From Pseudomonadota bacterium (lineage in GTDB: Bacteria; Pseudomonadota; Gammaproteobacteria; Burkholderiales; Gallionellaceae): a stretch of 39,053 nt of DNA. The notes under the pieces were generated by a model, which ran no database searches, had not been told where the DNA came from, and saw only the letters and a program-made list of their open reading frames with translations. Location of the stretch: assembly GCA_026399735.1 (NCBI GenBank), contig JAPLQK010000015.1:1-39053 (forward strand). Direction: 5' to 3'. The translations under genes and the position numbers were made by a program. Shown piece by piece: positions 1 to 7,547 of the stretch; positions within the stretch are counted from its first letter, which is position 1; each line of letters opens with the position of its first letter.

Positions 1-1
1 T

Positions 2-58
2 GCATTGTGGAGCTACACGCAGGCGGTGACGATGCTGACGCTTGAAGGCTCTTTGTGA
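2..58 (+). CDS. C-terminal tail of an upstream gene (partial, unidentified)
   Basis: An open frame enters from the left edge and stops at TGA 56-58, giving about 18 residues ending in TMLTLEGSL. It lies directly upstream of the polysaccharide export gene, so it could be the end of another exopolysaccharide gene. The piece is too short to identify, and another frame that stops at 43-45 is also open from the edge. Confidence 0.25.
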   Translation, partial: ALWSYTQAVTMLTLEGSL

Positions 59-109
59 TTTTCGGTATGTTAAATGCTTTGCTGGAGGTGGGTGTTGTCT
101 GACTCAAAT

Positions 110-703
110 ATGTATAAACTGGATTCTGTATGGAAACTGTACCGTTTGTTTGCCATTGCGGGTTTATTTATACTTGCAGGGTTGGCAACATGTGCTAGTG
201 CGGCAGATATGTCAGGGCAGATCGGACAAAAATTTAGCGACAGCAGGACGTATCGCCTGAGTTCGGGGGATGTGATCAGTATTACTGTTTTCGATGAGGA
301 GGATCTGTCGCGTCTGAATTATCGTCTGCCTGATACGGGGATTATTTCCTTTCCGTTCGGCGAAGTGCGCGCTCTTGGTTTGTCCATTTCAGAGCTGGAA
401 ATGAAGGTCATCGAAGGCTTGCGCAAGGGATATCTGAAAAATCCGCGCGTATCTGTCAGCATGATGGAGTACAGCCCGTTCTTTGTGATCGGTCAGGTCA
501 ACAAGCCTGGCGGCTATCCCTATCAGGTCGGTATGACGGTGCGCAAGGCGATCGCGCTGGCAGGCGGATTTGCGCCGCGCGGTTCAGAGAGCAAGGTATT
601 TGTCGTGCGCGAGGCGGATACGCAGAATACGCAATCCAAGATCGATCTGGACGGAGATGTTTTTGCCGGCGATACAGTCACAGTTGAAGAGGGTTTCTTT
701 TGA
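110..703 (+). CDS. Wza/EpsA-type polysaccharide export protein (SLBB domain)
   Basis: This is an outer-membrane or periplasmic polysaccharide export protein. A basic then hydrophobic N-terminus (ending ATCASA-AD) looks like a signal peptide. A Poly_export domain follows (about residues 45-120, YRLSSGDVISITVFDEEDL), then one SLBB domain (FFVIGQVNKPGGYPYQVG onwards). At about 198 residues it is much shorter than E. coli Wza and lacks the C-terminal barrel helix region; short forms are common beside Wzc homologues in Betaproteobacteria. The start is uncertain: ATG 110 precedes the signal peptide, but the only good Shine-Dalgarno (GGAGGTGG at 84-91) would better serve TTG 95, and ATG 74 is also in frame. 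Its stop overlaps the next start (TGATG), so it is probably cotranscribed and coupled with the kinase gene. Confidence 0.85.
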   Translation: MYKLDSVWKLYRLFAIAGLFILAGLATCASAADMSGQIGQKFSDSRTYRLSSGDVISITVFDEEDLSRLNYRLPDTGIISFPFGEVRALGLSISELEMKVIEGLRKGYLKNPRVSVSMMEYSPFFVIGQVNKPGGYPYQVGMTVRKAIALAGGFAPRGSESKVFVVREADTQNTQSKIDLDGDVFAGDTVTVEEGFF

Positions 704-2880
704 TGCAACAGCTTGGAAATGCACTAAATAATCAGCCGGTCGCCGAAGAAGAAGAGGCGCTGGATCTGATCGGTTACTGGCGCGTCATTCAGCGGCGTAA
801 ATGGGGCATACTGGGGCTGGCGGCTTTCCTCACGTTGCTGGTAACGGTGGTCGTGTTCATGATGACGCCCATTTATAGCTCGACGGTGACTATCCTGGTC
901 GAACAGACCAAAGCCAAGATGTTGTCTATCGACGAGGTTTACAGCGGCGTCAGTTCGGATCAGTCGCATTATCAGACGCAGGTCGAGATGCTGCAGTCCA
1001 ATGCATTGATGGAGGCTGTGGTCGACAAGCTGAATCTGGCGGCAAATCCAGTGTTTAATCCGAGCACCGAGCACTCATTCCTGGCAGGCATGGGTGTCGG
1101 CGCTTCAAAAATGAGCGATCAGGATTTGCGCAAGCATTTGGCTGACAAGCTTTCCAAAATGGTGCAGGTTGAAGGCTCCAAGAAGAGTCAGTTGATCAAG
1201 GTGAGCGTCAGTTCGCCGGATCGACAGTTGGCTGCAACCATCGCCAATACCATCGCAGATGTGTATATCGATCTGGATCTGGAGGCGCGTTACAAGATGA
1301 CGCAAAAGGCCACCGGGTGGATGAATGTGCGCCTGATTTCCTTGAAGGCCAATCTTGACAAGTCGGAGCATGCGTTACAGCAATATCGCGAAGAGCACAA
1401 TATTATCAGCAGCACCACGCTGGAGCTGGGCGGTGCGGCCAGTCAGCTGGGCGCCAATCTGGGAAATCTGGCTCAGGCTCGTCTGGCCCGCGCGCAGGCT
1501 CAGGCGAATCTGGATCAGGTCAAGAAAGCCCGTGGCCGTGAGGAGTCGCTTCCTATGATTCAGCGCAACACGCTGGTGATGGGGCTGATGGGCGCAGTTA
1601 CTGAGCGCGAAAGAATGGTAGCCACTCTGTCAAATCGCTATGGCAACGATCATCCGAAGCTGATACAGGCTCAGGCTGATCTGAATAAAGCCAAAGAAGA
1701 TTTGCGTTTGCAGGTTGCGGATGTAGTCAGCGGTCTGGAGCGCGAGTATGAGCTGGCGCGTACCAATGAGAACATTCTTTCGGGTGCGGTCAATGAAGCC
1801 AGGCAGACCATTCAGGGTTCGAACCGCAAGGAATTTGAGCTTCTTGGTTTGGAACGAGACGTAAAAACCAACCGCGAGCTGTATGACATGTTTATGGGCC
1901 AGTTGAAGGGTACCAGTGCTGTCAGCGATTTACAGAATGTAGTGGCGCGTATTGTTGATCCGGCACTGGCGAGCGATGTGCCGGTCAAGCCCAAGAAGCA
2001 AATGGTGGTAAGTCTGGCCTTTGTTTTGAGTCTGATGCTGGGGGTCGCTGTCGCCTTTTTGCTTGAACATCTGGATAGCAGCGTCCGTTCCACGGAGGAT
2101 GCCGAGCGCAAGATCGGTCTGCCGTTGTTGGCGGCAGTTCCCAAGATCGAGCTTGCGGCGGGGCAGGTTGCCGGTCTGCATTACCGGGATGCGCCGAAGT
2201 CGCTGTTTTCGGAAGGGATCAAAACGATTCGTACCGGAATATTGTTGTCCGGTATCGATCATCCGAAGAAGACGCTGGTGGTTACTTCATCCGTTCCCGG
2301 AGAAGGTAAATCGACGGTTGCGATCAATCTGGCGCTGGCGCATGCGCAGACCAAGCGCGTGTTGCTGATCGATGCGGATATGCGCAGGCCTTCCATCGCA
2401 AAAGTGCTGGGGCTGGATAATACGCATCCGGGCTTGTCCATGCTTGCATTGGGTATCGATAAACTTGATTCCTGCGTCTACAAGATTGAGGGCAGCAACC
2501 TAGATGTGTTGACGGCCGGCAGTATTCCGCCCAATCCGCTTGAACTGATTTTGTCGGAGAAATTCAAGGAGTTGCTGGGCGGATTGACCGAAAAATATGA
2601 CACGATCATCATCGATTCTCCGCCCGTTCAACTGGTGAGCGATGCAGTTGTGCTCGGCAGTATGGCTACCGGCGTGGTGTTTGTAGTCAAGGCAGATGCA
2701 ACGCCGTTCCAGATGGCGCGTCGGGGCATTCGCTCGCTGCAGCGCGGCGGCGCATCTATATACGGTATCGTGCTGAACCAGTCTAACTTCAAGAATGAAG
2801 AGTATTACGGCAGTTACGGCAAGTACAATTATCATGCCTACTACGGCGAAGATGCGGATAAGGAAGCTGCCAAGGCCTGA
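703..2880 (+). CDS. Wzc-type polysaccharide copolymerase / bacterial tyrosine autokinase
   Basis: This inner-membrane protein would control exopolysaccharide chain length and export through tyrosine autophosphorylation. A Wzz domain with a first membrane segment (about residues 34-58) is followed by a long periplasmic coiled-coil region and a GNVR-type segment, a second membrane segment (about 434-458), and a cytoplasmic BY-kinase domain. The kinase shows Walker A SSVPGEGKST (Lys about 536), Walker A' LLIDADMRRP and Walker B TIIIDSPP. The tail has a cluster of seven tyrosines (YYGSYGKYNYHAYY), the usual autophosphorylation site. ATG 703 overlaps the wza-like stop and follows a GAAGAGGG ribosome site; TTG 700 is an alternative. 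The matching phosphatase is the next gene. Confidence 0.93.
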   Translation: MQQLGNALNNQPVAEEEEALDLIGYWRVIQRRKWGILGLAAFLTLLVTVVVFMMTPIYSSTVTILVEQTKAKMLSIDEVYSGVSSDQSHYQTQVEMLQSNALMEAVVDKLNLAANPVFNPSTEHSFLAGMGVGASKMSDQDLRKHLADKLSKMVQVEGSKKSQLIKVSVSSPDRQLAATIANTIADVYIDLDLEARYKMTQKATGWMNVRLISLKANLDKSEHALQQYREEHNIISSTTLELGGAASQLGANLGNLAQARLARAQAQANLDQVKKARGREESLPMIQRNTLVMGLMGAVTERERMVATLSNRYGNDHPKLIQAQADLNKAKEDLRLQVADVVSGLEREYELARTNENILSGAVNEARQTIQGSNRKEFELLGLERDVKTNRELYDMFMGQLKGTSAVSDLQNVVARIVDPALASDVPVKPKKQMVVSLAFVLSLMLGVAVAFLLEHLDSSVRSTEDAERKIGLPLLAAVPKIELAAGQVAGLHYRDAPKSLFSEGIKTIRTGILLSGIDHPKKTLVVTSSVPGEGKSTVAINLALAHAQTKRVLLIDADMRRPSIAKVLGLDNTHPGLSMLALGIDKLDSCVYKIEGSNLDVLTAGSIPPNPLELILSEKFKELLGGLTEKYDTIIIDSPPVQLVSDAVVLGSMATGVVFVVKADATPFQMARRGIRSLQRGGASIYGIVLNQSNFKNEEYYGSYGKYNYHAYYGEDADKEAAKA

Positions 2881-2925
2881 TAACAGTGAAGCCAGATAAG
2901 TTGCGAGGATCAATTGTGGCGGGAC

Positions 2926-2977
2926 GTGGCAATCCAGCCGTCATTGCGAGGAACGAAGAGACGTGGCAATCCAGAGT
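2926..2977. repeat. Copy 1 of the GTCATTGCGAG / CAATCCAG dispersed repeat (left-arm-like)
   Basis: The segment contains GACGTGGCAATCCAG twice, with CGTCATTGCGAGGA between the two. The same words make the left arm of the palindromic copy at 26037-26124 and resemble the arms at 5125-5199. No right arm (CTCGCAATGAC) is present, so this copy is partial or rearranged. It lies between the tyrosine kinase gene and the phosphatase gene. Confidence 0.75.
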
Positions 2978-2989
2978 AATATTTTATAA

Positions 2990-3727
2990 ATGATTGATTT
3001 ACATTGCCATTATTTGCCTGTCATCGACGACGGATCGCAGTCGATGGCGGAGTCGCTGGATCTGGCGAGGGCGTCTGTGGCGGATGGCATTACTCATGCT
3101 GCGATGACGCCGCATATTCATCCGGGGCGTTACGAAAATATCCGCACTTCTGTGATGGATGCAACGAATCGATTTCGCAACGCGCTGACAGAAGCAGGTA
3201 TCCCGCTTGAAATATTTCCGGCAGGCGAGGTTCGTCTTTCATCGGATCTGCTTGATTTGCTGGAGCAGGGCGAATTGCCGTTTCTCGGCATCTTGAATGG
3301 CTACCAGATATTGCTGCTGGAATTTCCCTATGGCCAGGTGCCGGTCGGTACCGAAAAACTGGCGCGCTGGTTGCTGGCGCAAAAGATACGTCCGTTGATT
3401 GCGCATCCTGAGCGCAACAAGGTCACCATGCAAAATATCGAAAAGCTGAGACCGTTTGTGGATATGGGCTGTCTGATTCAGGTGACAGCGGCATCTTTGC
3501 TTGGCGGATTCGGGCAGGCGGTACAGGATAGCGCTGTATCGATGCTGGATCGGCGCTGGGTCTCGGTGATTGCGACAGATGCGCATAATTTGCTGCACAG
3601 GCCGCCGATGCTGACGCCTGCGAGAAACTGGTTGAAAAATTACGGCGGGCAGAAATTGGCGGATGACTTGACGCTGAATATGCCGGCAAAAATCCTGGGT
3701 ATTGATTTGCCTGGTTTATCTTCGTAG
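2990..3727 (+). CDS. CpsB/CapC/YwqE-type tyrosine-protein phosphatase (PHP domain)
   Basis: This metal-dependent PHP-fold phosphatase would remove phosphate from the Wzc-type kinase encoded just upstream. The PHP motifs are in order: DLHCH at residues 3-7, TPHIHPGRY, the GEVRLS segment, IAHPERN and a C-terminal ATDAHN. At 245 residues it is of normal family length. The ATG at 2990 follows only TTTTATAA, with no visible Shine-Dalgarno; a dispersed repeat fills the gap upstream and may have replaced the original leader. Family identity is clear; the substrate is inferred from the neighbour. Confidence 0.9.
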   Translation: MIDLHCHYLPVIDDGSQSMAESLDLARASVADGITHAAMTPHIHPGRYENIRTSVMDATNRFRNALTEAGIPLEIFPAGEVRLSSDLLDLLEQGELPFLGILNGYQILLLEFPYGQVPVGTEKLARWLLAQKIRPLIAHPERNKVTMQNIEKLRPFVDMGCLIQVTAASLLGGFGQAVQDSAVSMLDRRWVSVIATDAHNLLHRPPMLTPARNWLKNYGGQKLADDLTLNMPAKILGIDLPGLSS

Positions 3728-3739
3728 TATCTGCTGTCT

Positions 3740-4363
3740 ATGCCTAAATCCGGATTGCTGTTTAAAATCATCTTCACCTTGCTGCTTTTACCTGCTTTGG
3801 CATGGCTTGCAAAAGTTGGCATAGCAGATTTTTTGCGACTCGCTCCCTGTACTTATATCGAGGATGTGCAGAAGGGTAAAGAGCGTCTGATTCCTGCCCG
3901 GTTGCTTGTTTCGCGCGAGCAGTTGTTGACGGCGCGTTCCTGGGATTCGTCCAATCCGCTGATTCCGGAATATCTGGGGCAGATCGCGATCATCCGTGCG
4001 CAACTGATCAGCCTCAGCCCGACGTTGCAGGCAGCTTTTTTCCGTGAAGCGATTGATGATTTTGAGGTTGCGATTGCTTTAAGCCCGAACTCTGCTTATC
4101 TTTGGGCTGACAGAATGACTGCGGGAAGTCTGTTGCTTGAGGTTAACGCCAAAACCGGACGTGATGGACAGTTCGCTATACACGAGTTGGCCGAGATAAG
4201 CATCGCGCTGCGGCGCGCGAATGAATTGGGCCCGTGGGAGCCTAAAGTGTTGGCGCAGTTGGTGAAAGTCGGAGCTTTGCGTTACACGGAATTTTCGCCT
4301 GATGTGCGCGTGCTGGTCGACGGGGCACAAAAACGCGCAAAAAAGTTGGGACTCAATGCATGA
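3740..4363 (+). CDS. Membrane-anchored helical protein, VpsP-like (exopolysaccharide cluster)
   Basis: The product is a 207-residue protein with one N-terminal hydrophobic segment (about residues 8-28). The remainder looks alpha-helical and TPR-like (for example FREAIDDFEVAIALSPNSAYLW). It most resembles the VpsP family, small anchored proteins beside exopolysaccharide synthesis genes, but I base this on general layout and context rather than a defining motif. It starts 12 bases after the phosphatase stop, so it is likely in the same transcript. Function is not established; a scaffold or accessory role in polysaccharide assembly is an inference. Confidence 0.7.
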   Translation: MPKSGLLFKIIFTLLLLPALAWLAKVGIADFLRLAPCTYIEDVQKGKERLIPARLLVSREQLLTARSWDSSNPLIPEYLGQIAIIRAQLISLSPTLQAAFFREAIDDFEVAIALSPNSAYLWADRMTAGSLLLEVNAKTGRDGQFAIHELAEISIALRRANELGPWEPKVLAQLVKVGALRYTEFSPDVRVLVDGAQKRAKKLGLNA

Positions 4364-4390
4364 ATGACGTGAAAAAATTGATAAATTAAT

Positions 4391-4419
4391 TTGCATTGCG
4401 TTCTAACATTCTGTAGTAT
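4391..4419 (+). promoter_or_regulatory. Weak sigma70-like promoter candidate before the Gly-rich exported protein
   Basis: TTGCAT (4391-4396) and TAGTAT (4414-4419) are separated by exactly 17 bases and lie upstream of ATG 4454. The matches to consensus are only 3/6 and 4/6. The 90-base gap in an otherwise tight cluster, and the gene's own terminator, make a separate promoter plausible. Confidence 0.3.
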
Positions 4420-4453
4420 CTGAGCCTAGTCTAACCAAATTTAAGGAGTTGTC

Positions 4454-4981
4454 ATGAAAAAAATCAATTTATTGCTGGCAGGGTTGGTTTTATGCACATC
4501 CCAAGCCGTATTCGCTGCCACGCAAGCTGAACAAGCAGCGCTCGATAGCGCAATAGCTTCCGTATCGATGAACTTGAATAGTCAGGCATTTGTCAATGCG
4601 GCCATTCAGGCTGCTGCTAACGCCGATGTTTCGGAATCTGATATTGTTACCCAGTTGTATAACCTTGGCGTTCCGGCTAACCTGATTTCAGCTGCCATGT
4701 CTGCAAACGTCAATCTGGGCGCAAACGGTGGTCAGCCTGCTTGTTCGCCTTCTTGCACCCCTGGTCATACGGGTAACGTTTCTTACGCATCTTCTGGACT
4801 TAACACAACCAATACAACATTGGCTCTGCTCGGTTCAACTGGTCCTACCGGTGCCGGTGGTAATCAGGGCGGCAATCAGGGCGGTAATGCCGGCGGCAGA
4901 GGTGGTCTGGCATCGCTCGGTGGTGGATTTGGTACCGGTGGTCTTACTGGCGGCCCGAACGGCGCTGTCAGCCCTCACTAG
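4454..4981 (+). CDS. Secreted Gly/Asn-rich protein of unknown function
   Basis: I do not recognise this family. The 175-residue product begins with a classic signal peptide (KKINLLLAGLVLCTSQAVFA, cleavage near 21-22). It continues with an Ala-rich helical domain (about 25-90, including a QLYNLGVPANLISAAM segment) and a Cys pair, C97-x3-C101. The tail is low in complexity, Gly/Asn-rich (about 127-175). Three 12-base repeat units at 4859-4894 encode GGNQGGNQGGNAGG. The ribosome site AAGGAG is strong, and a rho-independent terminator follows. Its position after the exopolysaccharide genes suggests a matrix or surface component, which is inference only. Confidence 0.85.
   Translation: MKKINLLLAGLVLCTSQAVFAATQAEQAALDSAIASVSMNLNSQAFVNAAIQAAANADVSESDIVTQLYNLGVPANLISAAMSANVNLGANGGQPACSPSCTPGHTGNVSYASSGLNTTNTTLALLGSTGPTGAGGNQGGNQGGNAGGRGGLASLGGGFGTGGLTGGPNGAVSPH
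4859..4894 (+). repeat. Three 12-bp tandem repeats in the Gly-rich coding region
   Basis: GGTAATCAGGGC, GGCAATCAGGGC and GGTAATGCCGGC follow in register, encoding Gly-Asn-Gln/Ala-Gly units. They are in frame and so could expand or contract without breaking the gene. Confidence 0.8.
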
Positions 4982-5000
4982 TATCCGGTTGATTTAAAAC

Positions 5001-5028
5001 AAAGGGGAGCTTATGCTCCCCTTTTTTT
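5001..5028 (+). terminator. Rho-independent terminator after the Gly-rich protein gene
   Basis: AAAGGGGAGC, a TTAT loop and GCTCCCCTTT form a ten-base-pair stem that runs into a T tract ending at 5028. It lies 20 bases after the stop and closes the exopolysaccharide transcript. Confidence 0.92.
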
Positions 5029-5037
5029 ACGCGCTAT

Positions 5038-5276
5038 GTTTTATGAAAGCTATGTCACAATTAAGTGTTGATGTGAATTGCAAAGGCAACACTTGTCATG
5101 GTTTTCCATAAAACAACGCAAATGTCTTTGCGAGCGTAGCGAAGCAATCCAGTAATTGAAAAAGGAATGTCTGGATTGCTTCGCTACGCTCGCAATGACG
5201 GTTTCCACGCAAATACATAGCCTCAACGAGACTTGAATGAAAGCCACTAATTAACAGTGACATAGCCTTTATGAAA
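5038..5276. repeat. Possible small element bounded by imperfect inverted repeats (MITE-like)
   Basis: A roughly 26-base segment at 5038-5063 (core GCTATGTCAC) matches, in inverse orientation and with a few mismatches and one gap, the segment at 5251-5276 (core GTGACATAGC). The long palindrome 5128-5195 sits inside. No coding potential is seen in this 239-base stretch. It could be a non-autonomous mobile element, or a chance pairing around a REP-like repeat. Confidence 0.4.
5125..5199. repeat. Copy 2 of the GTCATTGCGAG palindromic repeat (25-bp perfect arms)
   Basis: Positions 5128-5152 and 5171-5195 are perfect inverted repeats of 25 bases with an 18-base loop. The flanks GTCT and TGAC extend the pairing with one mismatch. 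The inner word CAATCCAG and outer words TTGCGAG/CTCGCAA are shared with the copies near 2926 and 26037. It follows the terminator and precedes lapG. It has no trailing T tract, so it is a repeat rather than a terminator. Confidence 0.88.
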
Positions 5277-5283
5277 TGGTGTT

Positions 5284-5961
5284 GTGATGATCATGGTTTC
5301 TAAGATGCGCTGGATAGTTTTGTGTTCAGTGCTGTGTTCTTCAGTTGCGCTGGCGGGAATCGCAGAATTTTCGCCTGGACTGCTGCGCTATGTCGCCACA
5401 CGCTGGGGCAAGGACGCGCCTGTGCGACTGGCTGACTGGCGCGATGAAGAGCGTAAGCATATCGCTAAGCAGCGCGGCCCGGTGCCTTCCGCCGATGAAA
5501 CCATGACTGACATGGAAGATTTCAACTGGTACTGGAATAACATCCGGTACTATACCGATGCACAGCATTGGGGCGTATTGGACTACTGGGCGACCCCGGT
5601 CGAGACGCTGGCCTCGGAAGGCGCGGATTGCGAGGACTATGCAATCGCCAAGTATTTCAGTTTGAAAGCGCTGGGTGTTCCGGTGCAAAACCTTAGAATA
5701 ACTTACGTGCGTGCCTTGCGCTGGAACGAGCCTCACATGGTGCTGGCGTATTACCCCACCGTGGACGCGGACCCATATATTCTGGATAATTTGTCCAAAC
5801 GCGTATCGCATGCATCCGAACGCAACGATCTGGTGCCTGTTTACAGTTTTAACGACGAAGACGTCTGGTTGCCCGGCGCCACTGCGGCAGGTGGGAAGTC
5901 CAGTCAGATCCGCCTGTGGCGCGGCTTGCTGGACAAGATGGAAAAAGAGCGGGCGATGTAA
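5284..5961 (+). CDS. lapG: LapG-type periplasmic cysteine protease (BTLCP / DUF920)
   Basis: This protein is expected to cut the N-terminal anchor of a large LapA-type adhesin and so release the biofilm when c-di-GMP falls. The bacterial transglutaminase-like Cys triad is visible: Cys116 in GADCEDYA, His151 in EPHMVLAYY and Asp168 in YILDNL. The Asp and Glu flanking the Cys match the calcium-binding pair of LapG, and the triad spacing is close to that of the Pseudomonas protein. A signal peptide (RWIVLCSVLCSSVALA) precedes. Start codons crowd together (GTG 5284, ATG 5287, 5293, 5305), none with a good ribosome site; ATG 5305 gives the cleanest signal peptide. The inhibitory partner LapD lies at 8178; no large adhesin is in view. 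Confidence 0.9.
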   Translation: MMIMVSKMRWIVLCSVLCSSVALAGIAEFSPGLLRYVATRWGKDAPVRLADWRDEERKHIAKQRGPVPSADETMTDMEDFNWYWNNIRYYTDAQHWGVLDYWATPVETLASEGADCEDYAIAKYFSLKALGVPVQNLRITYVRALRWNEPHMVLAYYPTVDADPYILDNLSKRVSHASERNDLVPVYSFNDEDVWLPGATAAGGKSSQIRLWRGLLDKMEKERAM

Positions 5962-6009
5962 GACCGCAAGGGTCTTCCCCGCACAACTAAGGGGCTTAGC
6001 CCCAAGTTG
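5960..6009. repeat. Two small hairpins between lapG and manC
   Basis: AAGACC-GCAAG-GGTCTT (5960-5976) overlaps the lapG stop. A second stem pairs CAACT..GGGGC (5984-5995) with GCCCC..AGTTG (5999-6009). Neither has a T tract, so termination is doubtful. A short direct repeat, GATTCAGGATTCAGGATT, follows at about 6020-6037. They may be repetitive palindromes or 3'-end stabilisers. Confidence 0.55.
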
Positions 6010-6064
6010 TTGCGTGAATGATTCAGGATTCAGGATTGTTAATTAAATTCCGAGGGATGTGTCG

Positions 6065-7483
6065 ATGAAAGAAAATGAAGTTTTTGCCGTAATTCTTGCA
6101 GGTGGCAGCGGCAGCCGTTTATGGCCGCTTTCCCGTCGGAATTTGCCCAAGCAGTTTCTGGCGCTGGATGGCGATGCAACGATGTTGCAGGCGACCATCA
6201 ATCGTTTGTCGCCGGTCATTAAGGCCGGCAATGTGCTGATCGTCACGCAGGAGTCTCATGCGAAGGGTGAGGCTTATCACGCGTTGCTGGCTTACCAGTC
6301 GCTGTTTGAGCCGGTCGGGCGCAACACAGCACCTGCCATCGCGCTGGCCGCCGCGCGGCTGATGGCTGACGGTGCAGACCCGGTCATGGTCGTGCTGCCG
6401 GCGGATCACGTGATCAAGGACGAGGCAGGATTCAGAGCTAGTCTGCAAAGCGCGATCGAAGTGGCAGAAACCGGCAAGCTGGTTACTTTCGGCATCAAGC
6501 CCACCCGGCCCGATACCGGATTCGGCTACATCAAAACTGTAAACAGTGAGCAGGAGACTGTAAACAGTGTGTTAGGCGTTGAGCGTTTCACCGAAAAACC
6601 CGATCAGGCGACAGCAGAGCGATTTTTGGCGGAAGGCGGCTATTACTGGAATTCAGGCATGTTCGTCTGGCGCGCTTCGGTGATATTGGCTGAAATTGAA
6701 CAGCACCTGCCCGAGGTTTACCGGATCGTTCAGGAGATCGGGGCTGAGAGCCGTATGACCGGAAATTGCCAGCAAGCGATTGACAAACACTTCGCTGCGA
6801 TGCCGTCCATCTCCATCGATTACGGTGTGCTGGAAAAATCAAGCCGTGTGTCCTTGATCCCCTGCGATTTTGGCTGGAACGATGTCGGCAGCTGGCATGC
6901 GGTGCACGAGATTTCCGCAAAAGATGCCGATGGCAACGCCTTGCAGGGTAATGTGATTGCGATCGGCTGTAAAAACAACCTGATCCGTGCCGAAAAACGT
7001 CTGGTTGCGGCGATCGGTATAGAAGATTTGTGCGTGATTGAGACCGCCGATGCCATCCTCATTTCCCGCAGCGACCAGACCCAGCGGGTGCGCGAAGTTG
7101 TGGATGCGTTGCAGGAAAACGGTGCGTCGGAGCATGTCTGTCATGTCACGGTGAGACGCCCGTGGGGCAGTTATACCGTGCTGGAAGAGGACCGCGAGGG
7201 ATTCAAGCTCAAACGCATTGAAGTTGCGCCCGGCGGGAAGCTCAGTCTGCAAAGTCATGCGCATCGTTCCGAACACTGGGTGGTGGTATCCGGTACGGCG
7301 ACGGTCACCAACGGTGAAGAAATCATCACGGTGAATAAGAATCAGAGTACCTATATTCCGATGGGAACCAAACACCGTCTGGAAAATCGCGGCAAAATCC
7401 CGCTGCACATCGTTGAAATTCAGGTGGGCGAATACCTGGGTGAAGACGATATCGAGCGTTTCGATGATAATTATGGTCGCTGA
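6065..7483 (+). CDS. manC: Mannose-1-phosphate guanylyltransferase / mannose-6-phosphate isomerase (ManC/AlgA type)
   Basis: This bifunctional cytoplasmic enzyme makes GDP-mannose for exopolysaccharide. The N-terminal nucleotidyltransferase has LAGGSGSRLWPLSR with KQF, ADHVI, ERFTEKP, YYWNSGMFVW and DFGWNDVGSW. The C-terminal cupin isomerase part has RPWGSYTVLEE, the HAHRSEHW metal site and a VVSGTA stretch. At 473 residues it matches the usual length. ATG 6065 is preferred because GAGGGA (6052-6057) is well spaced for it; GTG 6059 is also in frame. A direct repeat at 6536-6569 adds about seven residues just before ERFTEKP. It lies between lapG and lapD, which links GDP-mannose supply to the same surface-biofilm block. 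Confidence 0.94.
   Translation: MKENEVFAVILAGGSGSRLWPLSRRNLPKQFLALDGDATMLQATINRLSPVIKAGNVLIVTQESHAKGEAYHALLAYQSLFEPVGRNTAPAIALAAARLMADGADPVMVVLPADHVIKDEAGFRASLQSAIEVAETGKLVTFGIKPTRPDTGFGYIKTVNSEQETVNSVLGVERFTEKPDQATAERFLAEGGYYWNSGMFVWRASVILAEIEQHLPEVYRIVQEIGAESRMTGNCQQAIDKHFAAMPSISIDYGVLEKSSRVSLIPCDFGWNDVGSWHAVHEISAKDADGNALQGNVIAIGCKNNLIRAEKRLVAAIGIEDLCVIETADAILISRSDQTQRVREVVDALQENGASEHVCHVTVRRPWGSYTVLEEDREGFKLKRIEVAPGGKLSLQSHAHRSEHWVVVSGTATVTNGEEIITVNKNQSTYIPMGTKHRLENRGKIPLHIVEIQVGEYLGEDDIERFDDNYGR
6536..6569 (+). repeat. Direct repeat ACTGTAAACAGTG inside manC
   Basis: ACTGTAAACAGTG occurs at 6536-6548 and again at 6557-6569, a period of 21 bases that keeps frame. The unit is itself palindromic (ACTGT-AA-ACAGT). 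It encodes TVNSEQETVNS, inserted between the GYIK and ERFTEKP motifs of the enzyme. Confidence 0.8.
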
Positions 7484-7547
7484 CAGTGCAGCCCTGATGT
7501 TTTTACGGCTTGCGCAACATTAATATGCCTGCAAGAGAGGATTCTTT

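Noticed and set aside
42-260. 72-residue open frame at the left end
   Set aside because: It overlaps the export protein gene in another frame and has no domain features.
2926-2977. Repeated CAATCCAG words considered as a CRISPR array
   Set aside because: There are only two short repeats with no regular spacers, and no cas genes are in the window.
4454-4981. Gly-rich protein considered as the LapG substrate
   Set aside because: It is far too small for a LapA-type adhesin and lacks a visible retention module, a di-alanine-Gly cleavage site at the N-terminus and type I secretion repeats.
5128-5195. Perfect 25-base stem considered as a terminator for lapG or the Gly-rich gene
   Set aside because: No T tract follows either arm, a better terminator is at 5001-5028, and the same palindrome recurs at other gaps, so it is a dispersed repeat.
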